Under the pieces are notes generated by a model. That model was given only the letters and a program-made list of their open reading frames with translations. It had not been told where the DNA came from and did not search any database. From JAFGSZ01 sp964492185 (GTDB taxonomy: Bacteria; Bacteroidota; Bacteroidia; Bacteroidales; UBA10428), in NCBI GenBank assembly GCA_964492185.1, contig CAZBJH010000027.1, forward strand, positions 1 to 30,582: DNA of 30,582 nucleotides, given 5' to 3'. Numbering within the stretch: position 1 is the first letter of the stretch; each line of letters opens with the position of its first letter. Of the stretch, positions 15,399-23,489 are shown piece by piece. Position numbers and translations under genes: made by a program.

Positions 15399-17939
15399 CT
15401 AGTTTACCATTTGATCCATATTTACTGTCAGTTTACCTCTATGCCTGATCATATCCAGTACAAGTTTATGGTCCTTACCCAAAATTCCGGATATATAATC
15501 TATATTTTCATTTATAAGTTTAAATTCATTTACAGATCTTCTTTGTAACCTCTGGATATTTCTGTCGTGTTGAAATTCAATTCCCATAGCCTGAATATTC
15601 TTATAATGCCGGTCAAACAAAAGCAGTTCTTTTGCCACATTGATGCCATAACGACCGATCAATACCTTTACCAATGCAAACCACGGATCATAATCCTTAG
15701 TATTCCAATAATAATCGGCAGCAGTGATCATTCGTATTACATCAAATTCATTATCAGATTGATAATTCAAAATTACTTTTCTTCCTTTCAACATTCCGAT
15801 TGCTTCTGCAAAATAATTATTTCTGTATGGTGAAAAAAGACTTCCACTACGGATCTTGCCCGGGTATAAATTACGTTCCATTAATACATTTTGATTTACA
15901 TTACTAATCATTAATGTATTATCTAAAAGAACCGGGGATGTATTACTGATTCCTTCAAAACGCTTAACATCAAGTATGCTCAGATTGCTTGTAAAAACAT
16001 CATTGCCGGTCCACAACAGGGAAAGATTATCATATTTATCAGTCAATTCGTTAAAATACAGTTCTCCTTTCCCGCCGCCAAGATCAATCACCTTATTATT
16101 AAACCAGACGGGTAGCAGTTCAATGCCTTTATTATTACCATCATAGTTTTTTGCAGCTTCAGCAATCTGATAAAAACTATCTGACGTTGTTGCCGGTAAT
16201 ACCTCCCGAATGCTACTGTAATTCACAAAATACGGATTAAAAAACAGAAATGAAGAAAAGGCGATATTATCTATTCCTGCAGAAAAGATCCGTGGAATGT
16301 CCGCAGGCTTGATATGATCAGAAATATCGGTAAGACTGAATGATGAATTATCTGGTGATTGAGTCATTGCAAAAAAGCCCGGCCATGTAATAATCGCATT
16401 ACAACCAACGCCTGAATATTTATTAATAAGGTCTCCTGCTTTTCCTAATTCATTTATTGATTTTTTATTTACAGGACTACTTTTCATATTCAGATAAAAA
16501 CCATTCAGCTTAACCTTTGCAAGATTCTTTATTAAATCCCCCCATAGCGTATTATCAGATTGAGGGCAGGGAACACGGACAATGACATTCCTGCTAAAAA
16601 AATCAGGATAATCAATAATACGGGCATTATGAAAGATAAACTCCATATTATCGAACAGCTGAATTGCCGTGTATGCTGCATTAAGATTATCCCCGGGATC
16701 ATTCCCTGATAGAAATACGACATTTGGCAGATCAGTTTGTGTACTTATAAAATATGCCTGTTCTAAATCCGCGATCTTATCATAAGGTAAAATAGCAGCA
16801 AATTTTGCAGAAAGATGATTCTTTCCTATGCTGAATACAAGTTTGCTTTTTGCAAGTTCTTCCTGACTTATCCTGGTTCGTATTTCATAAACCGGATCTT
16901 TCGCGGGAGAATTATGAATACCGTGATAATTGTCCAGAATTTTGTTACGAATAATTTCTGCAGCCAAACGAGTTATATTATCAGTATATTCAGGGACAAG
17001 AATTACAGGAAGCCCCGAAAGTTCTGACGTATCCGAAAAAAACCGGATTGATTCCAGCTTTTTAAGGTGTTTTGGCGTGGGGATCAGCATGTCATACTTC
17101 GAAAAAGAAGTGTCAAGCATGGATTCCAGTTGCTCAAGGGGAGAAAAGTTAACAGATGTATAGTAAAGTTCTGCCTGATCGATCCACATAGTACCTGTAC
17201 CTTTCAATCCGAGAAAAACCTTAACATAACGGGCTTCATCAGGAATATCACCGCTGCTTATTGTAAAATCGTGAGATTTTCCAACAACCCTGGTCCATTC
17301 CATTTTATCCACAGCCCACAAATTAGCAAATGAAAGCCATTTAATCGATGAATTGATTTTTTTATCTATAACAGGGATATACTGATCTCCTGAAATGGCA
17401 ATCCTGTTTTTATCAAAATACTTTAGCCGGATATCAATTGCATCATACAATTTGGTTCCCAGACGAAGTGTCGGTGACTCAATATTTTCGAGCCTTACAT
17501 GGAAATTAAGCAGGTAGTTACCCGGAATAACCTTGATAAACTCAGATATAACCCCTTCACCCTCAATGTCAGTTTCATTTGCCTTTTCCCGATGGATCTT
17601 TATAGCATGGTTACCCTGGAAAACCTCATTCTTTTTATATAAGCTGTCTTTTGTTATATCCACCCAATCTACATGGTCACCCGATTTTTGCCATCCGTCA
17701 ATTGTAAAGCTAAAATCAATCGTATCAATTGTATACTTGCGGCCGCTTTCAAAAGAACCGTTTATCAGCAAATTACTGCGCAAATATTTTTGCTGGCGCA
17801 CACGGAAAGGAATGGTTGAAGGATCTGTGCTTGTCCACTTTGGTGATTGTCCGGTTTGTTTTTCAGGCTTGTGACATGAAAATATCAATTGGATAATCAC
17901 CAGTAGCAAAATGGCATTATTAAATATCCGGGTACGCAT
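15399..17939 (-). CDS. Large lipoprotein with glycosidase-like domains
   Basis: The 846-residue lipoprotein has signal residues 1-21 and lipobox IFSC with acylated C22. From about 55 to 265 there is a beta-sandwich, carbohydrate-binding-like domain (LLINGSFESG start, TMWIDQAELYYT end). From about 300 to 450 there is an alpha/beta domain like the one preceding the barrel in GH20/GH84/GH67 enzymes, with NLNAAYTAIQLFDN and IIDYPDFFSRNVIVRVP near its end. The rest resembles a TIM barrel plus helical tail. I could not find the usual acidic catalytic pairs (DE of GH20, DD of GH84). It may bind glycans, or be a divergent enzyme. It probably sits in the outer or inner membrane facing outward. It has its own candidate promoter and is flanked by 194 and 201 bp. 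Confidence 0.72.
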   Translation of the reverse strand: MRTRIFNNAILLLVIIQLIFSCHKPEKQTGQSPKWTSTDPSTIPFRVRQQKYLRSNLLINGSFESGRKYTIDTIDFSFTIDGWQKSGDHVDWVDITKDSLYKKNEVFQGNHAIKIHREKANETDIEGEGVISEFIKVIPGNYLLNFHVRLENIESPTLRLGTKLYDAIDIRLKYFDKNRIAISGDQYIPVIDKKINSSIKWLSFANLWAVDKMEWTRVVGKSHDFTISSGDIPDEARYVKVFLGLKGTGTMWIDQAELYYTSVNFSPLEQLESMLDTSFSKYDMLIPTPKHLKKLESIRFFSDTSELSGLPVILVPEYTDNITRLAAEIIRNKILDNYHGIHNSPAKDPVYEIRTRISQEELAKSKLVFSIGKNHLSAKFAAILPYDKIADLEQAYFISTQTDLPNVVFLSGNDPGDNLNAAYTAIQLFDNMEFIFHNARIIDYPDFFSRNVIVRVPCPQSDNTLWGDLIKNLAKVKLNGFYLNMKSSPVNKKSINELGKAGDLINKYSGVGCNAIITWPGFFAMTQSPDNSSFSLTDISDHIKPADIPRIFSAGIDNIAFSSFLFFNPYFVNYSSIREVLPATTSDSFYQIAEAAKNYDGNNKGIELLPVWFNNKVIDLGGGKGELYFNELTDKYDNLSLLWTGNDVFTSNLSILDVKRFEGISNTSPVLLDNTLMISNVNQNVLMERNLYPGKIRSGSLFSPYRNNYFAEAIGMLKGRKVILNYQSDNEFDVIRMITAADYYWNTKDYDPWFALVKVLIGRYGINVAKELLLFDRHYKNIQAMGIEFQHDRNIQRLQRRSVNEFKLINENIDYISGILGKDHKLVLDMIRHRGKLTVNMDQMVN

Positions 17940-17957
17940 TATATTACCTGATTAGTT

Positions 17958-17965
17958 CAAAAATA
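17958..17965 (-). promoter_or_regulatory. Possible promoter -7 element of the 846-residue lipoprotein gene
   Basis: On the minus strand TATTTTTG fully matches TAnnTTTG, 18 nt before the ATG. A -33 element is not evident, and the resulting leader would be very short. Confidence 0.35.
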
Positions 17966-18140
17966 TCATTTATTAATCTGTTTACGATTAAGTTACACTT
18001 ATCTTTATTAAAGAGCCATAGGCAACTAAATCGGATTAACTTGCTTTGGAACAGATTATTTAAAAAATCCATCAGCAGGGCAATTTATTAAAATTATAGA
18101 ATTTCCGATATAAACCAAGTGCCGGAAATAAAAAAATTGC

Positions 18141-19022
18141 TTAACCATAAATTTTACCTTCAGCAGCAAGCAGGGTATTTTTAAGCAGTGCCACCCTTGT
18201 CATAGGGCCTACACCTCCGGGCACCGGAGTAATCAGGCTTGCTTTTGGAGACACTTCATCAAAATTAATATCACCTTTCAGCTTCCAACCCGATTTAGTC
18301 TTATCAGATTTAACCCGGGTTGTACCGACATCAATGACAACAACTCCATCTTTAACCATATCAGCTGTAACAAACCCGGGGCTACCGAGAGCAGAAATAA
18401 GAATATCAGCCTGTCGTGTAATATCCTTAATATTTTTAGTCCGGCTATGACATACGGTTACCGTTGCGTTTCCGGGAACAGCCTTTCTTGATAACAGAAT
18501 ACTCACGGGACGCCCTACAATATTACTGCGGCCTATAACCACACAATACTTACCGGATGTTTCAATATCATACCGCTCAATAAGTTCCATTATACCTGCC
18601 GGAGTGGCAGAAACAAAAGCAGGAAGCCCAATCACGACCCTGCCAAGATTCATAGGATGAAAACCATCCACGTCTTTTTTCGGGTCAATAGCCTCAATCA
18701 CTTTTTGCTCGGAAATATGCGCGGGTAATGGCAACTGAACAATAAAACCATCGATCTCAGGATCATTGTTAAGATCATGAACCGTGGCAAGCAATTCTTC
18801 TTCTTTTACATTTTCATCATGCCTGATAAGGCTCGACCTGAATCCGACCGCTTTACAGTCCTTAACTTTAAGATCCACATATGTCTCACTTGCCCCGTCA
18901 TGGCCCACCAGCACGGCAGCCAGGTGTGGAGCCTTATCCCCTTTGGACACGATCTTCCCGACTTGTTTTGCTATCTCGGTCTTAATATCAGCAGCTACTT
19001 TTTTTCCGTCAATAAGTTGCAT
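18141..19022 (-). CDS. folD: Methylenetetrahydrofolate dehydrogenase / cyclohydrolase
   Basis: FolD is bifunctional: it oxidises 5,10-methylene-THF with NADP and hydrolyses the methenyl product to 10-formyl-THF for purine and formyl-Met synthesis. The 293-residue length is standard. The catalytic pair lies in TYVDLK (Y48, K52). Other signatures are DGFIVQLPLP, KDVDGFHPMNLG, the nucleotide loop VIGRSNIVGRPVS and the C-terminal ITPVPGGVGPMTRVALL. It follows ffh by 135 bp that carry a pair of GC-rich repeats, so it may share the argS-ffh transcript or be partly separated from it. It is cytoplasmic. The assignment is secure. Confidence 0.97.
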   Translation of the reverse strand: MQLIDGKKVAADIKTEIAKQVGKIVSKGDKAPHLAAVLVGHDGASETYVDLKVKDCKAVGFRSSLIRHDENVKEEELLATVHDLNNDPEIDGFIVQLPLPAHISEQKVIEAIDPKKDVDGFHPMNLGRVVIGLPAFVSATPAGIMELIERYDIETSGKYCVVIGRSNIVGRPVSILLSRKAVPGNATVTVCHSRTKNIKDITRQADILISALGSPGFVTADMVKDGVVVIDVGTTRVKSDKTKSGWKLKGDINFDEVSPKASLITPVPGGVGPMTRVALLKNTLLAAEGKIYG

Positions 19023-19073
19023 TTATTACAGGTATTTATTGTTTAATATTTATCAAAATAACTTGTCGCCACA

Positions 19074-19149
19074 GCCGGCGCGCGTTTGCAACGCGTTCCT
19101 AATATATACCATTCCATATCGCTGGCGTACCTTTGCAACGCGTGCCCAA
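19074..19149. repeat. Two GC-rich direct repeats between ffh and folD
   Basis: Two 29-bp copies (19074-19102 and 19121-19149) share 23 of 29 positions, spaced 47 bp start to start. The common core is TTTGCAACGCGT. The first copy also forms a perfect hairpin (CGCGTT, loop TGC, AACGCG). They are far more GC-rich than surrounding DNA and stop 8 bp before the ffh stop codon. A 14-bp relative of the core occurs at 22953-22966. They resemble REP-type extragenic palindromes. Confidence 0.6.
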
Positions 19150-19157
19150 CACATACT

Positions 19158-20489
19158 CTACATCCTCCCCTTCATACTACTCATCATCCTCTGCATATTC
19201 TTACCCCCCGACATCATCTTCATCATCTTACGCGTTTCATCAAACTGTTTCACCAGTCGGTTAACATCCTGCACATCTGTCCCGCTACCGGCAGCAATCC
19301 GCTTTCTTCGCGACCCGTTAAGCAATGAAGGATCATTCCTTTCTTCGGGAGTCATAGAATAAATAATAGCCTCAATACCCTTAAAAGCATCATCATCAAT
19401 ATCCATATTTTTAATTGCTTTACCGACTCCGGGAATCATACCGGCCAGATCTTTAATATTTCCCATTTTTTTGATCTGCTGGATCTGCTTTACAAAATCA
19501 TTCAGATTGAACTGGTTTTTGGCAATCTTCTTTTGCATTTTCCTTGCCTCATCCACATCGAACTGCTCTTGTGCTTTTTCCACAAGCGAAACAATATCTC
19601 CCATGCCAAGAATCCTGTCAGCCATACGCGAAGGATGGAACAATTCAATAGATTCAGGCTTTTCTCCCGCACTGATAAACTTTATGGGTTTATCGACCAC
19701 AGAGCGGATAGAAAGTGCTGCACCGCCCCGGGTATCCCCGTCAAGCTTTGTAAGTACAACACCGTCAAAATCCAGGCGTCTATTAAACTCTTTTGCCGTG
19801 TTTACAGCATCCTGTCCAGTCATTGAATCCACAACAAATAATGTTTCATGAGGATCGACGCCTTTTTTGATCGCTGCGATCTCGTTCATCATCTGCTCAT
19901 CAATAGCCAAACGGCCTGCCGTATCAATAATCACCAGGTCATGTCCCGAGCGGCGGGCTTCTTTGATCCCCTGTTTGGCAATTTTCACAGGATCCTTATG
20001 ATCTTCTTCCAGAAAAACGGGTACATTGATCTGTTCACCCAGCACCTTCAACTGTTCAATTGCAGCGGGACGGTATATGTCACCGGCTATAAGCATCGGG
20101 CTTTTACCCCGTTTGTTTTTCAAATGATTAGCCAGCTTACCGCAAAAGGTTGTTTTACCCGACCCCTGTAGGCCGGAGATCAAAATAACAGCAGGATTAC
20201 CTTTAATATTGACATCCACATTTTCCTTCCCCATCAATTCAGCCAGCTCATCATGAACGATCTTCACCATCATCTGGCCGGGCTTCACTGCTGTAAGGAT
20301 TTTTGATCCCAATGCTTTTTCCTTTACCGTATCGGTAAAACTCTTTGCTATCTTATAATTTACATCGGCATCAAGCAGTGCCCGGCGGACCTCCTTGAGT
20401 GTTTCCGCCACATTGATCTCGGTAATTATTCCCTGGCCTTTTAACAGTTTAAAAGACCTTTCCAGGCGATCACTTAAATTTTCAAACAT
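19158..20489 (-). CDS. ffh: Signal recognition particle GTPase Ffh
   Basis: Ffh (SRP54) binds signal sequences of membrane proteins as they leave the ribosome and docks with FtsY. The 443-residue protein shows an N domain (1-90), a GTPase G domain with GLQGSGKT (106-113), DTAGR (189-193) and TKLDGD (247-252), and the methionine-rich M domain from about 300. The C-terminus is notably Met-rich (MMKMMSGGKNMQRMMSSM), as expected for signal-peptide binding. It follows argS by 31 bp and precedes folD by 135 bp. No 4.5S RNA gene was recognised in the window. The assignment is secure. Confidence 0.97.
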   Translation of the reverse strand: MFENLSDRLERSFKLLKGQGIITEINVAETLKEVRRALLDADVNYKIAKSFTDTVKEKALGSKILTAVKPGQMMVKIVHDELAELMGKENVDVNIKGNPAVILISGLQGSGKTTFCGKLANHLKNKRGKSPMLIAGDIYRPAAIEQLKVLGEQINVPVFLEEDHKDPVKIAKQGIKEARRSGHDLVIIDTAGRLAIDEQMMNEIAAIKKGVDPHETLFVVDSMTGQDAVNTAKEFNRRLDFDGVVLTKLDGDTRGGAALSIRSVVDKPIKFISAGEKPESIELFHPSRMADRILGMGDIVSLVEKAQEQFDVDEARKMQKKIAKNQFNLNDFVKQIQQIKKMGNIKDLAGMIPGVGKAIKNMDIDDDAFKGIEAIIYSMTPEERNDPSLLNGSRRKRIAAGSGTDVQDVNRLVKQFDETRKMMKMMSGGKNMQRMMSSMKGRM

Positions 20490-20520
20490 ATCGTGTCAAA
20501 ATTTTTATCATACTTCACAA

Positions 20521-22314
20521 TTACATTCTCTCAGGAACTTCAATCCCTAGTAATCCCATTGCTGTCCGAACAATTTCCGCTGTTTGTTTTGACAGCATCA
20601 GCCTGCAATCCCTTACTGCCTTATCTTCCTCTTTTAATATCGTATAATCATGATAAAACTGGTTATACTCCTTCACAAGTTCAAAAATATAATTGGCAAC
20701 CAATGCAGGGTTATAGCTATTTCCGGCTTCCCTCACCACAAAGGGGTAATCGTATATCAATTTTAACAGGGTCTTTTCTTTTTCGTTCATTTTTACAGTG
20801 GGTTCAACCATCCCGGGCATTTTTATCCCCAATTCACCGGCTTTTCTGAATACCGAACAAATACGGGCATAAGTATACTGAATGAAGGGCCCTGTATTTC
20901 CATTAAAATCAATGGATTCACGCGGATCAAAGGTCATATTCTTTGAAGGATCGACTTTTAAAATAAAGTACTTTAATGCACCAAGCCCAATGATCCTGAA
21001 AATATTTTCCTTCTCCTCACAGGTCATCCCTTCCAGCTTACCCAGTTCCTTAGACATTTCCCTGGCCGTTTCGATCATTTCATCTATCAGGTCATCGGCA
21101 TCAACCACTGTTCCTTCACGCGATTTCATCTTGCCTTCCGGTAGTTCCACCATACCGTACGACAAATGATATAGATCTTTTGCCCATGAAAAACCGAGTT
21201 TATCCAGAACGATAGACAGAACCCTGAAATGGTGTTCCTGCTCGTTGCCCACCACATATATCATTTTATCCGGCTGGTAATCGTTCTGCCTAAGCTGCGC
21301 CGTACCTATATCCTGGGTCATGTATACCGAAGTACCATCACTCCGCAACAGTATTTTTTCATCCAGTCCTTCATCCTTCAGGCTTACCCATACCGAACTG
21401 TCATCATGCCGGTAAAAAACACCCTTTTCAAGGCCCTCCATAACGATATCACGACCAACAATATAAGTATCAGACTCGTAATAGATCTTATCAAAATTTA
21501 CACCAAGCCGCTCATATGTAATATTAAAGCCATCATAAACCCATTCGTTCATGGTTTTCCACAGATCAACCGTTTCGGGGTCACCGGCTTCCCATTTACG
21601 CAACAGTTCCCTGGCTTCTTCTATGACCGGGGCCTTTTGTTCAGCTTCTTCCCTGGACATCCCTTTACCATGCATTTCAGCTATCTGTTTTTTATACTCC
21701 TGGTCAAACTTCACATAATAATCACCAACCAGGTGATCACCCTTTTTTCCAGAAGATTCCGGTGTCTCGCCATTACCCCATTTCTTCCAGGCCAGCATGG
21801 ATTTACAGATGTGTATTCCGCGGTCATTCACAATATTTGTTTTCACCACCTTTTTCCCGTTAGCTTCCAAAAGATTGGAGACAGCAAAACCCAGCAGGTT
21901 GTTCCTTACATGTCCGAGATGAAGAGGTTTATTTGTATTTGGCGAAGAATATTCCACCATGTACGTCTGTATATCCCTTGCCACAGATGCCTTTTTGGAG
22001 TATCCTGTCCTGGCAGCCTCATTCAATTGTTGGATATAAAAGGAAGTGCTGATATTTAAATTAAGGAATCCTTTTATCACGGAAAAACCTTCTACTTCGT
22101 TTACAGTCCCCTCAAGGTAGAGGCCGATATCATTAGCTGTTTGTTCGGGTCCCTTTTTTGATATCTTCTGAAAGGGAAATACCACTACCGTAATATCTCC
22201 ATTGAAATCCTTCCTTGTCTTTTGGATCTGAATGCTTTCCTCATTAATTGAACTGCCATATAATTGCAAAACCGCATCTCTTACCGAAACAGCTAATAAT
22301 CTTTCGAGACTCAT
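20521..22314 (-). CDS. argS: Arginyl-tRNA synthetase
   Basis: ArgS charges tRNA-Arg with arginine. From the ATG at 22314 it is 597 residues, a normal length. The open frame extends 11 codons upstream to a TTG, but that codon lies inside a perfect -7 promoter element, so the ATG (MSLERLLAVSVRDAV) is chosen. The class I HIGH motif is HLGH (132-135) within SSPNTNKPLHLGH. The KMSKS equivalent is the degenerate MKSREGT seen in many ArgS proteins. The C-terminal DALR anticodon-binding domain follows the NTGPFIQYTYARICSVF segment and ends in VPERM. It is the first gene of the argS-ffh-folD series. Confidence 0.97.
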   Translation of the reverse strand: MSLERLLAVSVRDAVLQLYGSSINEESIQIQKTRKDFNGDITVVVFPFQKISKKGPEQTANDIGLYLEGTVNEVEGFSVIKGFLNLNISTSFYIQQLNEAARTGYSKKASVARDIQTYMVEYSSPNTNKPLHLGHVRNNLLGFAVSNLLEANGKKVVKTNIVNDRGIHICKSMLAWKKWGNGETPESSGKKGDHLVGDYYVKFDQEYKKQIAEMHGKGMSREEAEQKAPVIEEARELLRKWEAGDPETVDLWKTMNEWVYDGFNITYERLGVNFDKIYYESDTYIVGRDIVMEGLEKGVFYRHDDSSVWVSLKDEGLDEKILLRSDGTSVYMTQDIGTAQLRQNDYQPDKMIYVVGNEQEHHFRVLSIVLDKLGFSWAKDLYHLSYGMVELPEGKMKSREGTVVDADDLIDEMIETAREMSKELGKLEGMTCEEKENIFRIIGLGALKYFILKVDPSKNMTFDPRESIDFNGNTGPFIQYTYARICSVFRKAGELGIKMPGMVEPTVKMNEKEKTLLKLIYDYPFVVREAGNSYNPALVANYIFELVKEYNQFYHDYTILKEEDKAVRDCRLMLSKQTAEIVRTAMGLLGIEVPERM

Positions 22315-22344
22315 ATTTTCAAAACCTGTTAAAATTTTAAGCCA

Positions 22345-22352
22345 CAAAGATA
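22345..22352 (-). promoter_or_regulatory. argS promoter -7 element
   Basis: On the minus strand TATCTTTG is a perfect match to TAnnTTTG, 30 nt before the argS ATG. A TTTTGG lies upstream but 25 nt away, longer than typical -33 spacing. Position, spacing to the ATG and the perfect -7 make this the best promoter call in the window. Confidence 0.55.
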
Positions 22353-22415
22353 ATATTTGAAGATGAGGAATGAACGGCCAAAAGTGGTTTTTTTATCAGA
22401 CCTGTTCTTAAAACA

Positions 22416-22439
22416 TAATTAGTGTCTGCTGAAAAAGTC
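22416..22439 (+). repeat. Intergenic repeat, copy 4 (divergent)
   Basis: TAATTAGTGTCTGCTGAAAA followed by AGTC keeps both ends of the repeat (TAATTAGTGTCTG and AAAGTC) with changes between. Unlike the other three copies it does not follow a gene on its own strand. It abuts the inverted repeat at 22436-22528. Confidence 0.45.
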
Positions 22440-22528
22440 TGTAGCGCATCAGATACAAGGCGGCAAAGCGAAGCTGTATAAGGATACCGCGAGCTACAGC
22501 CAACGCGATTGATCATGTGCTACAGACT
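22436..22528. repeat. Inverted repeat with 13-bp arms
   Basis: AGTCTGTAGCGCA (22436-22448) and TGTGCTACAGACT (22516-22528) are inverted copies with one mismatch, enclosing 67 bp that contain a further GCTGTAT...GCTACAGC imperfect pairing. The interior is more GC-rich than its surroundings. The form is that of a folded extragenic element or small non-autonomous mobile element. Confidence 0.5.
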
Positions 22529-22533
22529 AACAA

Positions 22534-22672
22534 AACCCTCACCATTAAGGGGATAAATTTAAAAAGGTACAAAGACAACCGAGCGAAGCGAGCTCATGAA
22601 CACAATTAAAATGAATAAAGGGGGGAATAAAAGGACATGAATATTTTAATAACCTAATTATTGGTGAGGGTT
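22534..22672. repeat. Inverted repeat with 15-bp arms
   Basis: AACCCTCACCATTAA (22534-22548) is matched in reverse complement by TTATTGGTGAGGGTT (22658-22672) with one mismatch. The 109-bp interior has no coding potential that I can see and holds copy A of another direct repeat (22575-22611). Confidence 0.5.
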
Positions 22673-22755
22673 CACCGAGCACCTTATTAAATTATTAATT
22701 CGCGAGATAACAACCGATCCCGCCCAAGCGGGAGAGCTCGTGAACACCATTAAAA
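22575..22755 (+). repeat. Pair of direct repeats with internal hairpins
   Basis: Copy A (22575-22611) and copy B (22710-22755) both begin ACAACCGA, continue through AGCG and GAGCTC, and end TGAACAC.ATTAAAA. Copy B is about nine bases longer because its centre carries a perfect hairpin TCCCGC / GCGGGA (22718-22733), where copy A has a shorter GAGCGAAGCGAGC. The variable part is confined to the stem, as in a structured repeat family. The rest of 22756-22950 is AT-rich with no feature seen. Confidence 0.5.
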
Positions 22756-22952
22756 ATAAACAACAGGTGAACAACTACCACCAACTTTGATTAAACGAAA
22801 TAACAAATTAATTACTAATAACTTAAATAAAATATATTCTTGTGAAATATTATCCTTAATAAGTGCAAATGATTTTATTAATATGAGTTAAAACACTTGC
22901 ACCTGACAAACAATTAGTTGCTGTATTGTGCTGACTATTAATATATTTAGTG

Positions 22953-22966
22953 TTTGCAGCGCGTGC
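22953..22966 (+). repeat. Short relative of the ffh/folD repeat core
   Basis: TTTGCAGCGCGTGC differs at one position from the core at 19132-19145. It is probably a decayed member of the same family and lies just before the heptamer array. Confidence 0.35.
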
Positions 22967-23181
22967 ATGATTTTTGCTTCCACCTACCAGCTCTTTCTAT
23001 TCATATAACTTTATTTTACGTTCAGCTTTTCCTCTTCGAGCTTCTAACTTCGAGCTCTTTCCCTTTCAGCTTTCGACTTTTTCCCTTCCGGCTTCCGGTT
23101 TCGAACTCTTTCCCTTTTAGCTTTAGACTTTCAGCTTTTCCTCTTCCTGCTTTCAGCTTTCGACTTTCGACTTTCGACTTT

Positions 23182-23482
23182 CAGCTCTTCCTATTAAAAG
23201 TAAATTTTCTTATACAACTTTGTTCTACGTTCGGCTTTTCCCTTCGAGCTTCGAGCTTCGAGCTCTTTTCCTTTCAGCTTTCGACTTTCGACTTTCAGCT
23301 CTTCCTATTAAAAGTAAATTTTCTTATACAACNNNNNNNNNNNNNNNNNNNNNNNNNNNNNNNNNNNNNNNNNNNNNNNNNNNNNNNNNNNNNNNNNNNN
23401 NNNNNNNNNNNNNNNNNNNNNNNNNNNNNNNNGAGCTTCGAGCTTCGAGCTCTTTTCCTTTCAGCTTTCGACTTTCGACTTT
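23182..23482 (+). repeat. 114-bp minisatellite units within the array
   Basis: A 37-bp segment starting CAGCTCTTCCTATTAAAAGT at 23182 recurs exactly at 23296, giving a 114-bp period. Each unit combines an AT-rich spacer with heptamer blocks. After the run of N, sequence from 23433 resumes at the point equivalent to 23246. A diverged relative of the spacer is seen at about 22993-23045. Confidence 0.75.
23333..23432. other. Assembly gap of 100 N
   Basis: Exactly 100 N replace unknown sequence inside the 114-bp repeat array. The round number suggests a placeholder. Aligning both sides to the repeat unit implies that the missing length is 27 bp plus a whole number of 114-bp units. Confidence 0.95.
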
Positions 23483-23489
23483 CAGCTTT

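Noticed and set aside
21229..22059. 276-codon plus-strand frame inside argS
   Set aside because: It is fully antisense to a highly conserved synthetase and has an unnatural residue composition.
22315..22347. Upstream TTG start for argS
   Set aside because: The TTG lies inside a perfect promoter -7 element, and the ATG at 22314 matches the usual ArgS N-terminus.
22561..22620. Short coding sequence within the inverted repeat
   Set aside because: Frames are short and stop-rich, and no ribosome site or conserved-looking peptide is seen.
23158..23332. Possible CRISPR array
   Set aside because: The repeats are 7-bp words and a 114-bp unit with no unique spacers of constant length, and no cas genes are present.
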